DNA from: Klebsiella planticola ATCC 33531
Lineage (GTDB): Bacteria > Pseudomonadota > Gammaproteobacteria > Enterobacterales > Enterobacteriaceae
Reading direction: 5' to 3'
Length of the DNA stretch: 32,948 nucleotides
Assembly (NCBI RefSeq): GCF_000735435.1
Contig: NZ_JMPP01000068.1
Coordinates: 1 to 32,948, forward strand
Part shown: in pieces, positions 9,160-19,352 of the stretch
Position numbering within the stretch: the stretch's first letter is position 1
Layout of the letters: the number at the start of each line of letters is the position of its first letter
Notes under the pieces: model-generated
Told to the model about the DNA's origin: nothing
What the model saw: the letters and a program-made list of their open reading frames with translations, nothing else
Database searches by the model: none
Position numbers and translations under genes: made by a program

Positions 9160-10390
9160 GCGACTTCCTCCGCTTGATATTGGCCTGCACCACCAGGTAA
9201 TCGAACAGTGGCGCAAAGAGGTTGGCAAACAGAATGGCCAGCATCATCCCTTCCGGATAGGCCGGGTTCACCACGCGGATCAGTACGCACATCGCGCCAA
9301 TCAGCGCACCGTATGCCCACTTTCCTTTGTCGGTGAACGACGCCGACACCGGGTCAGTCGCCATAAACATCATGCCGAAGGCAAAGCCGCCGAGCACCAG
9401 ATGCCAGTACCACGGCATGGCGAACATCGGGTTGGTATCAGAGCCAATAACGTTAAACAGCGTTGCCGTGGCAATCATGCCAATCATCACCCCGGCGACA
9501 ATGCGCCAGGAGGCGACACGACCGAAAATGATGATGGCGCCGCCAATCAGAATCATCAGCGTCGAGACCTCGCCGATGGAGCCCGGAATATTGCCGAGGA
9601 ACGCATCCATCCAGCTTACCGGTTGGCCGCTGGTGACATTCACCAGCGCTTCACCGCCGCGGCTCGCCCACTGAGAAAGCGGCGTTGCGCCGGAGAAACC
9701 GTCCGCCGCCGTCCACACCAGATCGCCGGAAATTTGCGCCGGATAGGCAAAGAACAGGAATGCGCGCCCGGCCAGCGCCGGGTTGAGGAAGTTACGGCCG
9801 GTGCCGCCAAAGATCTCTTTGCCAATCACCACGCCAAAACTGATGCCCAGCGCCGCCTGCCACAACGGCAGCGTCGGCGGCACAATCAGCGCGAACAGAA
9901 TGGAGGTAACAAAGAAGCCTTCGTTGATTTCGTGTTTGCGCACGATGGCGAACAGCACTTCCCAAAAGCCGCCGACGATAAACACGGTGAGATAAATGGG
10001 CAGGAAGAATACTGCGCCCAGCCCCATCATGCTCAGCCAGCCCGCATCCGGGCCAAAGCTCACCCCCAGCCACTGCGCCACGCTATAGTGCCAGTGGCTG
10101 GCGATCACCTGCTGCAGCTGCTCCGCGCCGTAGAGTTTGTGTAGCGCCGGGATAGTTTGCAGACCAACGTTGTACATGCCCCAGAACATCGCCGGGAACA
10201 CCGCCAGCCACACCAGGATCATCATCCGCTTGAGGTCGATGGCATCACGGACGTGAGAGGCCCCTTTCGTCACCTGACCCGGGGTATAGAAAATGGTCGC
10301 CGCCGCCTCATACAACGGGTAGTACTTTTCCAGTTTGCCGCCGTGGGTGAAATGCGGCTCAATTTTTTCCAGCAGATTTTTCAAACCCAT
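9152..10390 (-). CDS. nqrB: Na+-translocating NADH-quinone reductase subunit B
   Basis: NqrB is the large membrane subunit of Na+-NQR; it holds a covalent FMN and riboflavin and forms much of the Na+ path and the quinone site. The ATG at 10388-10390 is preferred to the GTG one codon upstream, because AGGA is better spaced and the FMN threonine in SGATPLSQ becomes T236, as in Vibrio cholerae. That gives 412 residues (V. cholerae 415). Conserved blocks such as [20 protein letters not shown] and [20 protein letters not shown] are intact. Its end overlaps the nqrC start by eight bases, indicating tight coupling. Confidence 0.97.
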   Translation of the reverse strand: MGLKNLLEKIEPHFTHGGKLEKYYPLYEAAATIFYTPGQVTKGASHVRDAIDLKRMMILVWLAVFPAMFWGMYNVGLQTIPALHKLYGAEQLQQVIASHWHYSVAQWLGVSFGPDAGWLSMMGLGAVFFLPIYLTVFIVGGFWEVLFAIVRKHEINEGFFVTSILFALIVPPTLPLWQAALGISFGVVIGKEIFGGTGRNFLNPALAGRAFLFFAYPAQISGDLVWTAADGFSGATPLSQWASRGGEALVNVTSGQPVSWMDAFLGNIPGSIGEVSTLMILIGGAIIIFGRVASWRIVAGVMIGMIATATLFNVIGSDTNPMFAMPWYWHLVLGGFAFGMMFMATDPVSASFTDKGKWAYGALIGAMCVLIRVVNPAYPEGMMLAILFANLFAPLFDYLVVQANIKRRKSRG

Positions 10391-10393
10391 CAC

Positions 10394-11737
10394 TTATCCT
10401 TCCTGCTCAATGCGGGTTAAGACGTCACGCAGCAGCGGGCCGTATTCATATTTTGCCGGGCAGACGTAGGTGCAGAGCGCTAAATCTTCTTCATCCAGCT
10501 CCAGGCAGCCCAGCGCCTGCGCGCTGTCGGTGTCTCCCGCCAGCAAATCCCGCAGCAGATGTGTCGGCAGAATATCCAGCGGCATCACGCGCTCGTAGTT
10601 GCCGATGGGAACCATCGCACGCTCGCCGCCGTTGGTATCCGTTGAGAAACTGAACAGTTTGTGTTTGAGAAAATGTCCGAGCGTGGTGCGGGTAATCGAA
10701 AATTTGTCTTTGCCCGGCATCACCCAACCAAACAGCTCTTTCTCACGCCCTTCCTTCACGACGCTCACCTGCAGGTGATAGCGGCCAAGGAACGCATACG
10801 GCCCCTGGGCGTGGGTGCCGCTCAACACCGAGCCGGAAATCACCCGGTTTTCCCCCTCCAGCAGCTCACCGGCCAGCAGTTCATCAAGACTGGCGCCGCA
10901 GCAGGACTCGATCAGCCGCGGCTCTTTGACCTGCGGGCCCCCGAGCGCAATCACGCGTTCGCTGTAAAGTTCCCCGTCGAGAAACAGCCGACCGATAGCG
11001 ATAACATCTTGATAGTTAAGGTACCAGACCTGCTTCTTCAGGCTGACGGGCTCAAGGAAATGGATATGGGTGCCAGCCAGCCCGGCCGGATGCGGTCCGG
11101 CGAACTGGTTAAAGGTCACCTGCCCTGACGGGTGGCCACCGAGCTTGCCGCCGCTGGCCTGGCAGACATGAACTTTGCCATCCGTCAGGCTGGTGAGCAC
11201 GGTGAGTCCCGCATCAAAGGCCTCACGGCGGGCCAGAATAATCGGTTGCGGATCCGCCGCCAGCGGGTTGGTATCGATAGCGGTCACGAAAATCGCCGCC
11301 GGTACGCTACCCGGCGCCGGCGTTTTACTAAACGGACGGGTGCGAAATGCCGTCCATTGGCCGGAAGTCAGCAGCTGCTGCTGCACGGTTTCCCGCGCCA
11401 ATCCAGCCAGATCGCCCGGCGCATAGCGGGGGAAAGAGACGGCCTCATCGCCGTCGACATCGATAACAATGGATTGCAGAACCCGACGTTCGCCGCGATG
11501 GATGGCGCTAATCACCCCAGCCGCAGGTGCGGTAAAGCAGACGCCGGGGTTCTTTTTGTCTTCGAAGAGGATCTGCCCTTTTTGTACCCGGTCACCTTCG
11601 CGCACCGCCATTGAGGGGCGCATACCAACGTACTCCTCGCCCAACAGCGCGACGCGTTTGACGGCAACCTGAGAAGTTTTCTGCTGTGATGGCATGCCAG
11701 CTATGGGCAGATTCAGCCCTTTCGTAATTTTAATCAT
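10394..11737 (-). CDS. nqrA: Na+-translocating NADH-quinone reductase subunit A
   Basis: NqrA is the cytoplasmic, cofactor-free subunit of Na+-NQR, attached to NqrB and implicated in ubiquinone binding. The 447 residues (usual about 446) begin [14 protein letters not shown] and contain a biotinyl-lipoyl-like N-terminal domain ([21 protein letters not shown]) as well as the SLBB-like middle region. It is the first gene of the operon; nqrB follows after 3 bases. No canonical Shine-Dalgarno precedes the ATG, the nearest purine run being about 18 bases upstream, which is unusual for the lead gene of a highly expressed complex. Confidence 0.96.
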   Translation of the reverse strand: MIKITKGLNLPIAGMPSQQKTSQVAVKRVALLGEEYVGMRPSMAVREGDRVQKGQILFEDKKNPGVCFTAPAAGVISAIHRGERRVLQSIVIDVDGDEAVSFPRYAPGDLAGLARETVQQQLLTSGQWTAFRTRPFSKTPAPGSVPAAIFVTAIDTNPLAADPQPIILARREAFDAGLTVLTSLTDGKVHVCQASGGKLGGHPSGQVTFNQFAGPHPAGLAGTHIHFLEPVSLKKQVWYLNYQDVIAIGRLFLDGELYSERVIALGGPQVKEPRLIESCCGASLDELLAGELLEGENRVISGSVLSGTHAQGPYAFLGRYHLQVSVVKEGREKELFGWVMPGKDKFSITRTTLGHFLKHKLFSFSTDTNGGERAMVPIGNYERVMPLDILPTHLLRDLLAGDTDSAQALGCLELDEEDLALCTYVCPAKYEYGPLLRDVLTRIEQEG

Positions 11738-12147
11738 ATCGTTAGCAGGTATCCGTAACCTAAACCTCGATATCAGATCGAGGCCAGCAACATTGATGGG
11801 AAATCAGAGAAAAGGAAAAGCTGAGTCCTGGCGATTCACAAGACGGGAGAGAAGCATCCTTTCTTACCCTGATCGTTAAGCGGCGCAAGTGTAACATTTC
11901 GTGAGCGGCGTCAGTAGATAAACCACCATTAACTACCTATAAAATGAGATCTATTGCGCAAAGTTCTGACTGCGCTTTGACGTCGGATTCGCTATAAAGG
12001 ACAACTAAATTGTAAACGCGGCAAGGCCGCGCTTGCGAAAAAATGCCGTGATGCTAATGTGAGCGCTCTAAATCCAGAAAAGTCTGATTTCGGGTATCTC
12101 TTGCCGTCCTGGCAATGTGGTTTTTGATTTATCAAGGAACAAGCAGT
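11738..12147. other. Divergent intergenic region nqrA / yafK
   Basis: This 410-bp gap must carry the promoters of the nqr operon (leftward) and yafK (rightward). Visible structures are a perfect 7-bp inverted repeat with a 5-nt loop in the nqrA leader (CCTCGAT 11765-11771, ATCGAGG 11777-11783) and a 6-bp GC hairpin (CGCGGC-AAG-GCCGCG) near 12017-12031 on the yafK side. I cannot assign -35/-10 boxes with confidence. A short open frame at 11804-11857 (minus strand) has its Shine-Dalgarno touching the ATG and is not called. Confidence 0.5.
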
Positions 12148-12888
12148 ATGCGCAAAATCGCATTATTTATTGCGATGCTTCTGTTGCCGTGCGTTTCATT
12201 TGCTGGGTTACTCAGCAATAGCGGCTCGACGACGCCGGTTAGCAAAGAATACAAGCAACAATTAATGGGTTCCCCGGTTTACATTGAGATCTTCAAAGAA
12301 GAGCGCACGCTCGATCTCTACGTCAAAATGGGCGAAACCTACCAGCTACTCGACAGCTACCGGATCTGTAACTATTCCGGCGGTCTGGGGCCGAAGCAGC
12401 GTCAGGGCGACTTCAAAAGTCCGGAAGGGTTTTATAGCGTGACGCGCAATCAGCTCAAGCCTGACAGCCGTTTCTATAAAGCCATTAATATCGGCTTCCC
12501 GAACGCCTACGATCGCGCTCATGGATATGAAGGTAAATACCTGATGATTCACGGTGCCTGCGTATCCATCGGCTGCTACGCGATGACCGATACCGGCATT
12601 GATGAGATTTTCCAGTTTGTGACCGGCGCGCTAGTGTTCGGCCAGTCCAGCGTACAGGTCAGCATTTATCCTTTCCGCATGACCAACGCCAATATGGAAC
12701 GCCACAAATACTCCTACTATGCGGATTTCTGGAAACAGCTGAAGCCAGGCTACGACTATTTCCAGCAAACCCACAAGCCGCCGGTTATCTCAGTGGCCGA
12801 TGGCCGCTATATCGTCAGCAAGCCGCTCAGTCATGAAGTTATCCAGCCGCAGCTGGCTTCAAACTACACGGTCCCCGAGGCAAAATAA
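12148..12888 (+). CDS. dpaA: YafK/DpaA, YkuD-fold peptidoglycan-Lpp amidase (L,D-transpeptidase family)
   Basis: In E. coli, YafK (renamed DpaA, also called LdtF) cleaves the bond between meso-diaminopimelate of peptidoglycan and the outer-membrane lipoprotein Lpp. It belongs to the L,D-transpeptidase fold and acts in the periplasm. The ATG at 12148 follows AAGGAAC and begins a clear signal peptide ([19 protein letters not shown], cleavage before G20), giving 246 residues as in E. coli; the longer frame upstream is not needed. The catalytic segment is [13 protein letters not shown] with H135 and C143. Its last 30 bases overlap the 3' end of yafJ on the other strand. Confidence 0.94.
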   Translation: MRKIALFIAMLLLPCVSFAGLLSNSGSTTPVSKEYKQQLMGSPVYIEIFKEERTLDLYVKMGETYQLLDSYRICNYSGGLGPKQRQGDFKSPEGFYSVTRNQLKPDSRFYKAINIGFPNAYDRAHGYEGKYLMIHGACVSIGCYAMTDTGIDEIFQFVTGALVFGQSSVQVSIYPFRMTNANMERHKYSYYADFWKQLKPGYDYFQQTHKPPVISVADGRYIVSKPLSHEVIQPQLASNYTVPEAK

Positions 12889-13626
12889 CGCCCACTCGCC
12901 TGGCATGATTTTATGCCAGGTCTCGTTGCCGGTCAGCGGCTGAGTGGCGATAACGGTGACCACATCGTTGGGTGTGGTCTCCCGTTGAAAATCGATTTCC
13001 ACGTCCTGATCCAGTAACGTTGCCACGCCAAACGGCGCCCGCCGCGTTATCCAGTGCAGATTCGTCGAACAAAACGCCATCACGTAACGTCCGTCCGACA
13101 ACAGCATATTGAAGACGCCTTTTTCCCGCAGCGAGCCCGCCAGGGTCGCGATAAAGCTGAACACTTCAACCATGTCGTCCGGCGTCCCCGAATAGCGCTC
13201 GGTCAGGCAGTGCAGCAGCCAGCAGAAGGCTTTTTCGCTGTCGGTCTCGCCGATCGGCTGGAGATTGCCCGTATCCAGGGCCTCATAGCCCTCTAACTGG
13301 CCGTTATGAGCATAGGTCCAGTTGCGTCCCCACAGCTCGCGGGTAAATGGATGGGTGTTTTCCAGCGCAACGATACCGCGGTTAGCCTGGCGAATATGGG
13401 CGATAACCGAGCACGATTTGATGGGATAGTCCTGAACCAGTTTGGCAATCGGCGACTGGAAGCTGGGCTGCGGATCTTTGAATGTGCGACAGCCTTTACC
13501 TTCATAAAAGGTAATACCCCAGCCATCTTTATGCGGGCCGGTGCCGCCACCGCGCTGAACCAGCCCGGTAAAGCTAAAACAAATATCTGTTGGCACATTC
13601 GCGCTCATCCCGAGCAATTCGCACAT
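12859..13626 (-). CDS. yafJ: Class II glutamine amidotransferase domain protein YafJ
   Basis: YafJ is a predicted N-terminal-nucleophile glutamine amidotransferase. The 255 residues equal the E. coli length. C2 ([10 protein letters not shown]) becomes the nucleophile after Met removal, and [19 protein letters not shown] and [10 protein letters not shown] are the glutaminase-site blocks. There is no attached synthase domain, so the amide-accepting substrate is unknown; some relatives act in ergothioneine or deglycation-type chemistry, but nothing in the sequence selects one. Its 3' end overlaps yafK tail to tail. gmhA lies upstream on the same strand, separated by REP-like hairpins. Confidence 0.93.
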   Translation of the reverse strand: MCELLGMSANVPTDICFSFTGLVQRGGGTGPHKDGWGITFYEGKGCRTFKDPQPSFQSPIAKLVQDYPIKSCSVIAHIRQANRGIVALENTHPFTRELWGRNWTYAHNGQLEGYEALDTGNLQPIGETDSEKAFCWLLHCLTERYSGTPDDMVEVFSFIATLAGSLREKGVFNMLLSDGRYVMAFCSTNLHWITRRAPFGVATLLDQDVEIDFQRETTPNDVVTVIATQPLTGNETWHKIMPGEWALFCLGDRVV

Positions 13627-13654
13627 ACATCACCTCTACGCACTTTCAGGCAGT

Positions 13655-13724
13655 GCCGGGTAGTGCACTGCTTACCCGGCCGACAACTCAGCCCGCAGGT
13701 CGGGCAAACACTGTGCCGCCCGAC
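13655..13724. repeat. REP-like inverted repeats between gmhA and yafJ
   Basis: Two palindromes sit in this 107-bp gap. One has arms GCCGGGTA (13655-13662) and TACCCGGC (13673-13680). The other has arms GTCGGGC (13699-13705) and GCCCGAC (13718-13724). The spacing and GC-rich arms resemble a degenerate BIME, but the match to the REP consensus is weaker than for the copies near pepD and nqrM. Confidence 0.5.
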
Positions 13725-13733
13725 ACCATGTCA

Positions 13734-14315
13734 TCAGGCCTTAACCATCTCTTTTTCGATCAGCATAATCAGAATATGAATCACTTTAATGTGAATTTCC
13801 TGAATACGATCGGCATAACCAAAATGCGGCACGCGAATTTCAACATCGGCGGAGCCGGCCATTTTACCGCCGTCTTTGCCGGTCAGCGTGATGACTTTCA
13901 TCCCCTGCGCACGGGCAGCTTCAATCGCCTTAATCACGTTGCCGGAGTTGCCGGAAGTGGAGATACCCAGCAGCACATCGCCGGCGCGCCCCACGGACTC
14001 GACGTAGCGGGAGAAGACATACTCATAGCCAAAATCGTTACTGACGCAGGACAGGTGGCTGACGTCTGAAATCGCAATCGCCGGATAGCCAGGGCGATTC
14101 TCACGATAGCGCCCGGTCAGTTCTTCTGCAAAGTGCATCGCATCGCAGTGGGAACCGCCGTTACCGCAGGAGAGGACTTTACCACCGGCCTTAAAGCTAT
14201 CAGCCAGCAGCACCGCGGCACGCTGAATCGCGTGAATATTAGCTTCGTCCTGCAGAAAGTTAGCCAGCGTTTCCGCCGCTTCGTTCAGTTCGTTACGAAT
14301 AAGATCCTGGTACAT
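13734..14315 (-). CDS. gmhA: Phosphoheptose isomerase (sedoheptulose 7-phosphate isomerase)
   Basis: GmhA (LpcA) converts sedoheptulose 7-phosphate to D-glycero-D-manno-heptose 7-phosphate, the first step of heptose synthesis for the LPS inner core. The 193 residues are one more than E. coli. The SIS-domain sugar-phosphate loop is [19 protein letters not shown], with zinc-site residues H61 and E65 and a second loop [11 protein letters not shown]; the C-terminal [17 protein letters not shown] supplies the other metal ligands. The ATG follows AAGGAT. It is divergent from fadE, as in E. coli. Confidence 0.96.
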
Positions 14316-14514
14316 GAGGATAATCCTTCAGTATGGTTGGAATAACCCTGGCAGTGTACCGGATAGGCGCCGAAGCGAGAAGCAGCAGCCGACGTTATCC
14401 GCCGTGGTTTTGCTTTTACGTGCCGCATTTACGTACAACAATGTGAGCAAGGTTGTAATTATTTTGTAAACACATTGCTAAAGCCAATAACATCCACTAC
14501 AACCATATCATCAC

Positions 14515-14531
14515 AAGTGGTCAGACCTCCT
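14515..14531 (+). promoter_or_regulatory. FadR operator upstream of fadE
   Basis: AAGTGGTCAGACCTCCT, 22 bases upstream of the fadE ATG, fits the FadR core TGGTCNGACC in its centre. It agrees with the known FadR control of fadE in E. coli: repression in the absence of long-chain acyl-CoA. Its place close to the start codon suggests a block at or just after the promoter. Confidence 0.8.
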
Positions 14532-14553
14532 ACAAGACAGGGAGCATTTCTCT

Positions 14554-16998
14554 ATGATGATTTTGAGTATTGTTGCAACCGTTGTTTTACTCGGTGCGCT
14601 CTTCTATCACCGAATTAATCTCCTGCTGAGCAGCGTGATTTTGCTCGCCTGGACCGCCGCGCTTAGCGTGGCCGGGCTGTGGAATATCTGGCTGCTGGTA
14701 CCGCTGGCGATTATCCTGCTGCCGTTCAACTTTGCGCCGATGCGCAAGTCAATTTTCTCGGCGCCGGCATTCCGCGCATTCCGTAAGGTGATGCCGCCAA
14801 TGTCGCGTACCGAAAAAGAGGCCATCGACGCGGGCACAACCTGGTGGGAAGGCGACCTGTTTCGCGGGACGCCAGACTGGCAGAAGCTGCACAACTATCC
14901 GCAACCGCGCCTGACCGCCGAAGAACAGGCGTTCATCGACGGCCCGGTAGAAGAAGCCTGTCGCATGGCGAACGATTTTGAAATCACCCATGAAATGGCC
15001 GATCTGCCGCCGGCGCTGTGGGCCTACCTGAAAGAGCATCGTTTCTTTGCGATGATCATTAAGAAAGAGTACGGCGGCCTGGAATTCTCCGCTTACGCTC
15101 AGTCACGGGTGCTGCAAAAGCTCTCCGGCGTTTCCGGTATCCTGGCGATTACCGTCGGCGTACCGAACTCCTTAGGCCCGGGCGAACTGCTGCAACATTA
15201 CGGTACAGAAGAGCAGAAAAATCACTATCTGCCGCGCCTGGCGCGTGGTCAGGAAATTCCGTGCTTTGCGCTGACCAGTCCGGAAGCCGGCTCTGACGCC
15301 GGAGCCATCCCGGACAGCGGCGTCGTCTGCATGGGCGAATGGCAAGGTGAGCAGGTACTGGGCATGCGCCTGACCTGGAACAAACGTTATATCACCCTCG
15401 CGCCTATCGCGACCGTCTTGGGTCTGGCCTTTAAACTCTCCGATCCTGACCGTCTGCTGGGCGGCGAAGAAGATCTGGGCATTACCTGCGCGCTGATCCC
15501 GACCAGCACGCCGGGTGTCGAAATTGGCCGTCGCCACTTCCCGCTGAACGTGCCGTTCCAGAATGGTCCGACCCAGGGGAAAGACATTTTCGTGCCGATC
15601 GATTACATCATCGGCGGCCCGTCGATGGCCGGTCAGGGCTGGCGGATGCTGGTGGAATGTCTGTCCGTGGGACGCGGCATCACCCTACCGTCTAACGCCA
15701 CCGGCGGACTGAAATCCGTGGCGATGGCGACCGGTGCCTATGCCCATATTCGCCGTCAGTTCAAAATCTCCATCGGTAAAATGGAAGGCATCGAAGAGCC
15801 TCTGGCGCGTATTGCCGGTAACGCATACGTGATGGATGCCGCCGCTTCGCTGATTACCTACGGCATTATGCTGGGAGAGAAACCGGCGGTGCTGTCGGCT
15901 ATCGTCAAGTACCACTGTACCCATCGCGGCCAACGCTCAATTATTGACGCCATGGATATCACCGGCGGGAAAGGCATCATGCTGGGCGAAGGTAACTTCC
16001 TCGCCCGTGCCTACCAGGGCGCGCCCATTGCCATCACCGTGGAAGGGGCCAATATCCTGACCCGTAGCATGATGATCTTCGGTCAAGGGGCGATTCGCTG
16101 CCATCCGTACGTACTGGATGAAATGGCCGCCGCGCAAAACAATGATGTTAACGCTTTCGACAAACTGCTGTTTAAACACATTGGTCATGTCGGCAGTAAC
16201 AAAGTCCGCAGCTTCTGGCTGGGCCTGACCCGCGGGCTGACAAGCAGCACGCCGACCCGCGATGGCACCCGTCGCTACTACCAGCACATGAACCGTCTGA
16301 GCGCGAACCTGGCGCTGCTGTCCGACGTCTCCATGGCGGTGCTGGGCGGAAGCCTGAAGCGTCGCGAGCGCATCTCCGCGCGTCTCGGCGATGTCCTGAG
16401 CCAGCTCTATCTCGCCTCCGCGGTGCTGAAACGCTATGACGATGAAGGGCGCAATGAAGCAGACCTCCCGCTGGTCCATTGGGGCGTCCAGGATGCGCTG
16501 TATCAGGCAGAACAGGCGATTGACGATCTGCTGAAGAACTTCCCGAACCGTTTTGTCGCCGGCGCCCTGCGCATTGCTATCTTCCCGACCGGCCGTCACT
16601 ACGACGCGCCGTCCGATAAGCTGGATCATAAGGTGGCAAAAATCCTGCAGGTACCGAGCGCAACGCGTTCACGTATCGGCCGCGGCCAGTATCTGACCCC
16701 GAGTGAACATAACCCGGTCGGTCTGCTGGAAGAGGCGCTGCTTGATGTCATGGCCGCCGATCCGATTCATCAGCGTATCTGCAAAGAGCTGGGTAAAAAC
16801 CTGCCGTTTACCCGTCTGGATGAACTGGCCCGCAACGCGCTGGCAAAAGGTTTAATCAATCAGGATGAAGCCGATATTCTGAGCCGTGCGGAAACCAGCC
16901 GTCTGCGCAGCATTAACGTTGACGATTTCGCAGCCGATGAGCTGGCGACCAAACCGGTAAAGCTCCCGGAGAAAGTCCGCAAGGTTGAAGCCGCATAA
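14554..16998 (+). CDS. fadE: Acyl-CoA dehydrogenase FadE
   Basis: FadE is the FAD-dependent acyl-CoA dehydrogenase that catalyses the first oxidation of fatty-acid beta-oxidation. At 814 residues it equals E. coli FadE, about twice a typical acyl-CoA dehydrogenase. The N-terminus has two or three hydrophobic segments (residues 1-60) that tether it to the inner membrane, followed by the dehydrogenase core ([37 protein letters not shown]) and the FadE-specific C-terminal half ending [16 protein letters not shown] precedes the ATG. The gene is monocistronic, with a FadR site before it and a terminator after it. Confidence 0.97.
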   Translation: MMILSIVATVVLLGALFYHRINLLLSSVILLAWTAALSVAGLWNIWLLVPLAIILLPFNFAPMRKSIFSAPAFRAFRKVMPPMSRTEKEAIDAGTTWWEGDLFRGTPDWQKLHNYPQPRLTAEEQAFIDGPVEEACRMANDFEITHEMADLPPALWAYLKEHRFFAMIIKKEYGGLEFSAYAQSRVLQKLSGVSGILAITVGVPNSLGPGELLQHYGTEEQKNHYLPRLARGQEIPCFALTSPEAGSDAGAIPDSGVVCMGEWQGEQVLGMRLTWNKRYITLAPIATVLGLAFKLSDPDRLLGGEEDLGITCALIPTSTPGVEIGRRHFPLNVPFQNGPTQGKDIFVPIDYIIGGPSMAGQGWRMLVECLSVGRGITLPSNATGGLKSVAMATGAYAHIRRQFKISIGKMEGIEEPLARIAGNAYVMDAAASLITYGIMLGEKPAVLSAIVKYHCTHRGQRSIIDAMDITGGKGIMLGEGNFLARAYQGAPIAITVEGANILTRSMMIFGQGAIRCHPYVLDEMAAAQNNDVNAFDKLLFKHIGHVGSNKVRSFWLGLTRGLTSSTPTRDGTRRYYQHMNRLSANLALLSDVSMAVLGGSLKRRERISARLGDVLSQLYLASAVLKRYDDEGRNEADLPLVHWGVQDALYQAEQAIDDLLKNFPNRFVAGALRIAIFPTGRHYDAPSDKLDHKVAKILQVPSATRSRIGRGQYLTPSEHNPVGLLEEALLDVMAADPIHQRICKELGKNLPFTRLDELARNALAKGLINQDEADILSRAETSRLRSINVDDFAADELATKPVKLPEKVRKVEAA

Positions 16999-17027
16999 AA
17001 CAATAACCGTCACCACATCACGACCAG

Positions 17028-17056
17028 GGCGGGGAATTTCCCCGCCTTTCTTTTTT
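17028..17056 (+). terminator. Intrinsic terminator of fadE
   Basis: A GC-rich stem (GGCGGGG 17028-17034 with CCCCGCC 17040-17046) is followed by TTTCTTTTTT (17047-17056), 30 bases after the fadE stop. It is a classical factor-independent terminator. Confidence 0.9.
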
Positions 17057-17181
17057 ACCCGTCGACCGACATTCACCTGTCTGCGTTATCATTTTTTTAA
17101 CAACATATTCCGCTGAGCAGCGAGAGACTGATATGGTGTTAAAATTACCCTGATGCTCTCATGATGATGGAGTTCAACACT

Positions 17182-17952
17182 GTGCCTGGTTTGAAAATTA
17201 CGTTGTTGCAACAACCCCTGGTGTGGATGGACGGTCCCGCCAACTTGCGTCATTTCGATCGTCAACTGGAAGGCATCACCGGACGTGACGTCATTGTATT
17301 GCCGGAAATGTTCACGACCGGATTCGCTATGGAGGCCGCAAAGCAGTCGATGTCACCCGAAAACGTCATTGACTGGATGCAGAGCAAAGCGGTGCAAACA
17401 AATGCCCTGATTGCCGGCAGCGCGGCGCTGCAAACCGATCGTGGGCCGGTTAACCGCTTCTTGCTGGTAGAGCCCAATGGCACAACCCACTTCTACGACA
17501 AACGCCATCTGTTCCGCATGGCCGAAGAACATCACCATTATGAGGCGGGCAACGAACGGGTCGTGTTTGAGTGGCGCGGCTGGCGAATTCTGCCGCTGGT
17601 ATGCTATGACCTGCGCTTCCCGGTATGGTCACGTAACCATAACGACTACGATTTAGCGCTCTATGTTGCCAACTGGCCTGCCCCGCGTTCACTGCACTGG
17701 CAGTCTCTGCTGGTGGCGCGCGCCATCGAGAATCTGGCCTATGTTGCCGGCTGTAACCGCGTCGGCACCGATGGTAACGGCCATCATTACCGCGGCGATA
17801 GCCGCATTATCAGCCCGCAGGGAGAGATTCTGGCAACGGCAGAACCCCATCAGGCAACGCGCCTGGATGCAGAGCTGTCGATGACGGCGCTCAAAGAGTA
17901 TCGAGAGAAGTTTCCGGCCTGGCAGGATGCGGATCCTTTCACCCTGAACTGA
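17182..17952 (+). CDS. yafV: Omega-amidase / nitrilase-superfamily hydrolase YafV
   Basis: YafV belongs to the carbon-nitrogen hydrolase (nitrilase) superfamily. E. coli YafV is an omega-amidase that hydrolyses alpha-ketoglutaramate or ketosuccinamate-type amides, a repair and salvage step. The GTG at 17182 gives the E. coli N-terminus MPGLKITLLQQPLVWMDGPA and 256 residues, with GGAG nine bases upstream; the frame opens earlier with three Met codons but those residues have no counterpart. The catalytic triad is E42 (LPEMF), K107 (YDKRHLF) and C141 (LVCYDLRFP). In E. coli, ivy lies between fadE and yafV; here it is missing. Confidence 0.94.
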   Translation: MPGLKITLLQQPLVWMDGPANLRHFDRQLEGITGRDVIVLPEMFTTGFAMEAAKQSMSPENVIDWMQSKAVQTNALIAGSAALQTDRGPVNRFLLVEPNGTTHFYDKRHLFRMAEEHHHYEAGNERVVFEWRGWRILPLVCYDLRFPVWSRNHNDYDLALYVANWPAPRSLHWQSLLVARAIENLAYVAGCNRVGTDGNGHHYRGDSRIISPQGEILATAEPHQATRLDAELSMTALKEYREKFPAWQDADPFTLN

Positions 17953-17960
17953 TCGCCTTC

Positions 17961-17981
17961 TCCCCTCGTTAATCGAGGGGA
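17961..17981 (+). terminator. Possible terminator hairpin after yafV
   Basis: A perfect 8-bp stem (TCCCCTCG / CGAGGGGA) with a 5-base loop begins 8 bases after the yafV stop. The downstream tract is only weakly T-rich, so efficient termination is not certain. The rest of the gap to 18224 is AT-rich and holds a candidate promoter for the next operon. Confidence 0.55.
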
Positions 17982-18051
17982 ATCCGCTTTATACCTCGCC
18001 CCTCCCTTTTCCCCCGCCAGCCCGCAGAATAAGCGGAAAAATAATATTTTT

Positions 18052-18078
18052 TTGGACGGATTATTTCTGTTCTACACT
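18052..18078 (+). promoter_or_regulatory. Candidate promoter (sigma-S-like) of the accessory efflux operon
   Basis: TCTACACT at 18071-18078 resembles the extended -10 preferred by sigma-S (C before the hexamer). TTGGAC at 18052-18057 could serve as a -35, but with a short 15-base spacer. It lies about 147 bases before the first ATG, in an AT-rich stretch. A 6-bp hairpin (CGACCT-GTA-AGGTCG, 18180-18194) sits in the leader. This is a by-eye prediction. Confidence 0.35.
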
Positions 18079-18224
18079 CATTAAGTGGATAAAATTCAAC
18101 AAGCACAAACTTCATTTTCAAATAACTTTCAGCTTTTTTTAAAGCGATTCCATCTCGGTCCTGGTCTGGTTTTATTGCCCGACCTGTAAGGTCGTGCGCG
18201 CATTATCAGTGAGAACAAACCATC

Positions 18225-19352
18225 ATGGAAAATAATACCCTGCTTGTTGTTGAAAAAAGACTGGTTGCCCGTTTTTTGGATATGTTCATTCGCTTTGGAC
18301 TTATTCTGGCATTAGCCTCTTTCTGCTATACCGTATTTTCTCCGTTTCTTAATATGATGCTGTGGGCCGTTATCCTGGCCGTCACTCTTTACCCTCTCCA
18401 CCAGTATTTTGCGACGAAGCTGGGAGGAAAACAGGGCTGGTCCTCAACCCTGATAGTCCTGCTCGGCATTGTGCTGATCGTGGTCCCTACGGTGCTGATG
18501 ATAAGCTCTCTGGGTGAAAGCGTCAGCGTGATGATTGATAAACTCGGCGGCCGTACTTTCGTCATTCCGCCGCCATCAGCGCATATCGCCACCATTCCCA
18601 TCGTCGGAGAAAAAATTAGCCTCCTGTGGTTAAAAGCGTCCAACGATTTGCCGGGGCTGATTAGCAACTACCGTTCGCAGATCGGAGATATCGCTAAAAA
18701 TATCCTCGGTATTCTTGCCAGCATGGGCGGTGGATTGCTCGGTTTTATCCTCTCCTTCATCGTAGCGGGCATTATCATGACCTGGGGCGCCGCCGGGGCG
18801 GACAGCGCCCGACGCATTGCCATACGCCTGACGGATGAGAAAAAAGGACACGCTCTGGTGAAACTGTGTACCAGCACGATCCGTGCGGTGGCGCAGGGCG
18901 TGATCGGCGTCGCGCTGATCCAGGCGCTGCTGGTAGGCGTCATTATGATCGTGGCGGGCATTCCGGCAGTGGGGATCTTCTTTGTTCTGGCGCTGATCCT
19001 CGGGATCGCGCAGATTCCCGTGATTCTGGTGACCGCGCCGGCCATTGCGCTGATGTGGAGCCTCGGCGACCACGGAACGGCGATGAATATCATCTACACG
19101 ATCTTGCTGATTGTGGCCGGTATGGCAGACAACGTACTCAAACCGCTGATGCTCGGACGCGGTGTCGATGCCCCGATGCCAGTCGTGCTGCTTGGTGCAT
19201 TAGGCGGCATGGCGGCCAGCGGTATTCTCGGTATGTTTATCGGCGCGACCCTGCTCTCTATTGGCTATCGTATTTTCATGTCCTGGGTCAACGATGGGCA
19301 GGTCGGCGATAGCCAGACTCCTGTCGTTCCGGACGACAAAGATGCTCAATGA
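18225..19352 (+). CDS. AI-2E family transporter (YdiK/PerM-like permease)
   Basis: The 375-residue polytopic inner-membrane protein fits the AI-2E exporter / PerM superfamily: an N-terminal pair of helices (about 20-65) with WAVILAVTLYPLHQYF, a hydrophilic stretch of about 80 residues, then a cluster of five or six helices with GVIGVALIQALLVGVIMIVAGIP-type and ADNVLKPLMLGRGVDAPM-type conserved blocks. Members export signals, indole-like compounds or ions, and most are uncharacterised, so no substrate is assigned. It is the first gene of an accessory operon; its last 11 bases overlap the next gene. The start has only a weak purine run (GAGAAC). Confidence 0.85.
   Translation: MENNTLLVVEKRLVARFLDMFIRFGLILALASFCYTVFSPFLNMMLWAVILAVTLYPLHQYFATKLGGKQGWSSTLIVLLGIVLIVVPTVLMISSLGESVSVMIDKLGGRTFVIPPPSAHIATIPIVGEKISLLWLKASNDLPGLISNYRSQIGDIAKNILGILASMGGGLLGFILSFIVAGIIMTWGAAGADSARRIAIRLTDEKKGHALVKLCTSTIRAVAQGVIGVALIQALLVGVIMIVAGIPAVGIFFVLALILGIAQIPVILVTAPAIALMWSLGDHGTAMNIIYTILLIVAGMADNVLKPLMLGRGVDAPMPVVLLGALGGMAASGILGMFIGATLLSIGYRIFMSWVNDGQVGDSQTPVVPDDKDAQ

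Noticed and set aside
8873-10144. 423-residue plus-strand open frame opposite nqrB/nqrC
   Set aside because: It is rich in His, Arg and Gln with no domain pattern, typical of the complement of a GC-rich gene, and lies wholly opposite well-recognised nqr genes.
11804-11857. 17-codon leader peptide upstream of nqrA
   Set aside because: Its AAGG touches the ATG with no spacing, and its residues show no attenuation-type codon run.
14442-14457. CRP site upstream of fadE (TGTGA half-site)
   Set aside because: Only the left half matches; the right half has two of five consensus bases.
15937-16629. 230-residue minus-strand open frame inside fadE
   Set aside because: It is an antisense shadow of FadE with no ribosome site and no recognisable motifs.
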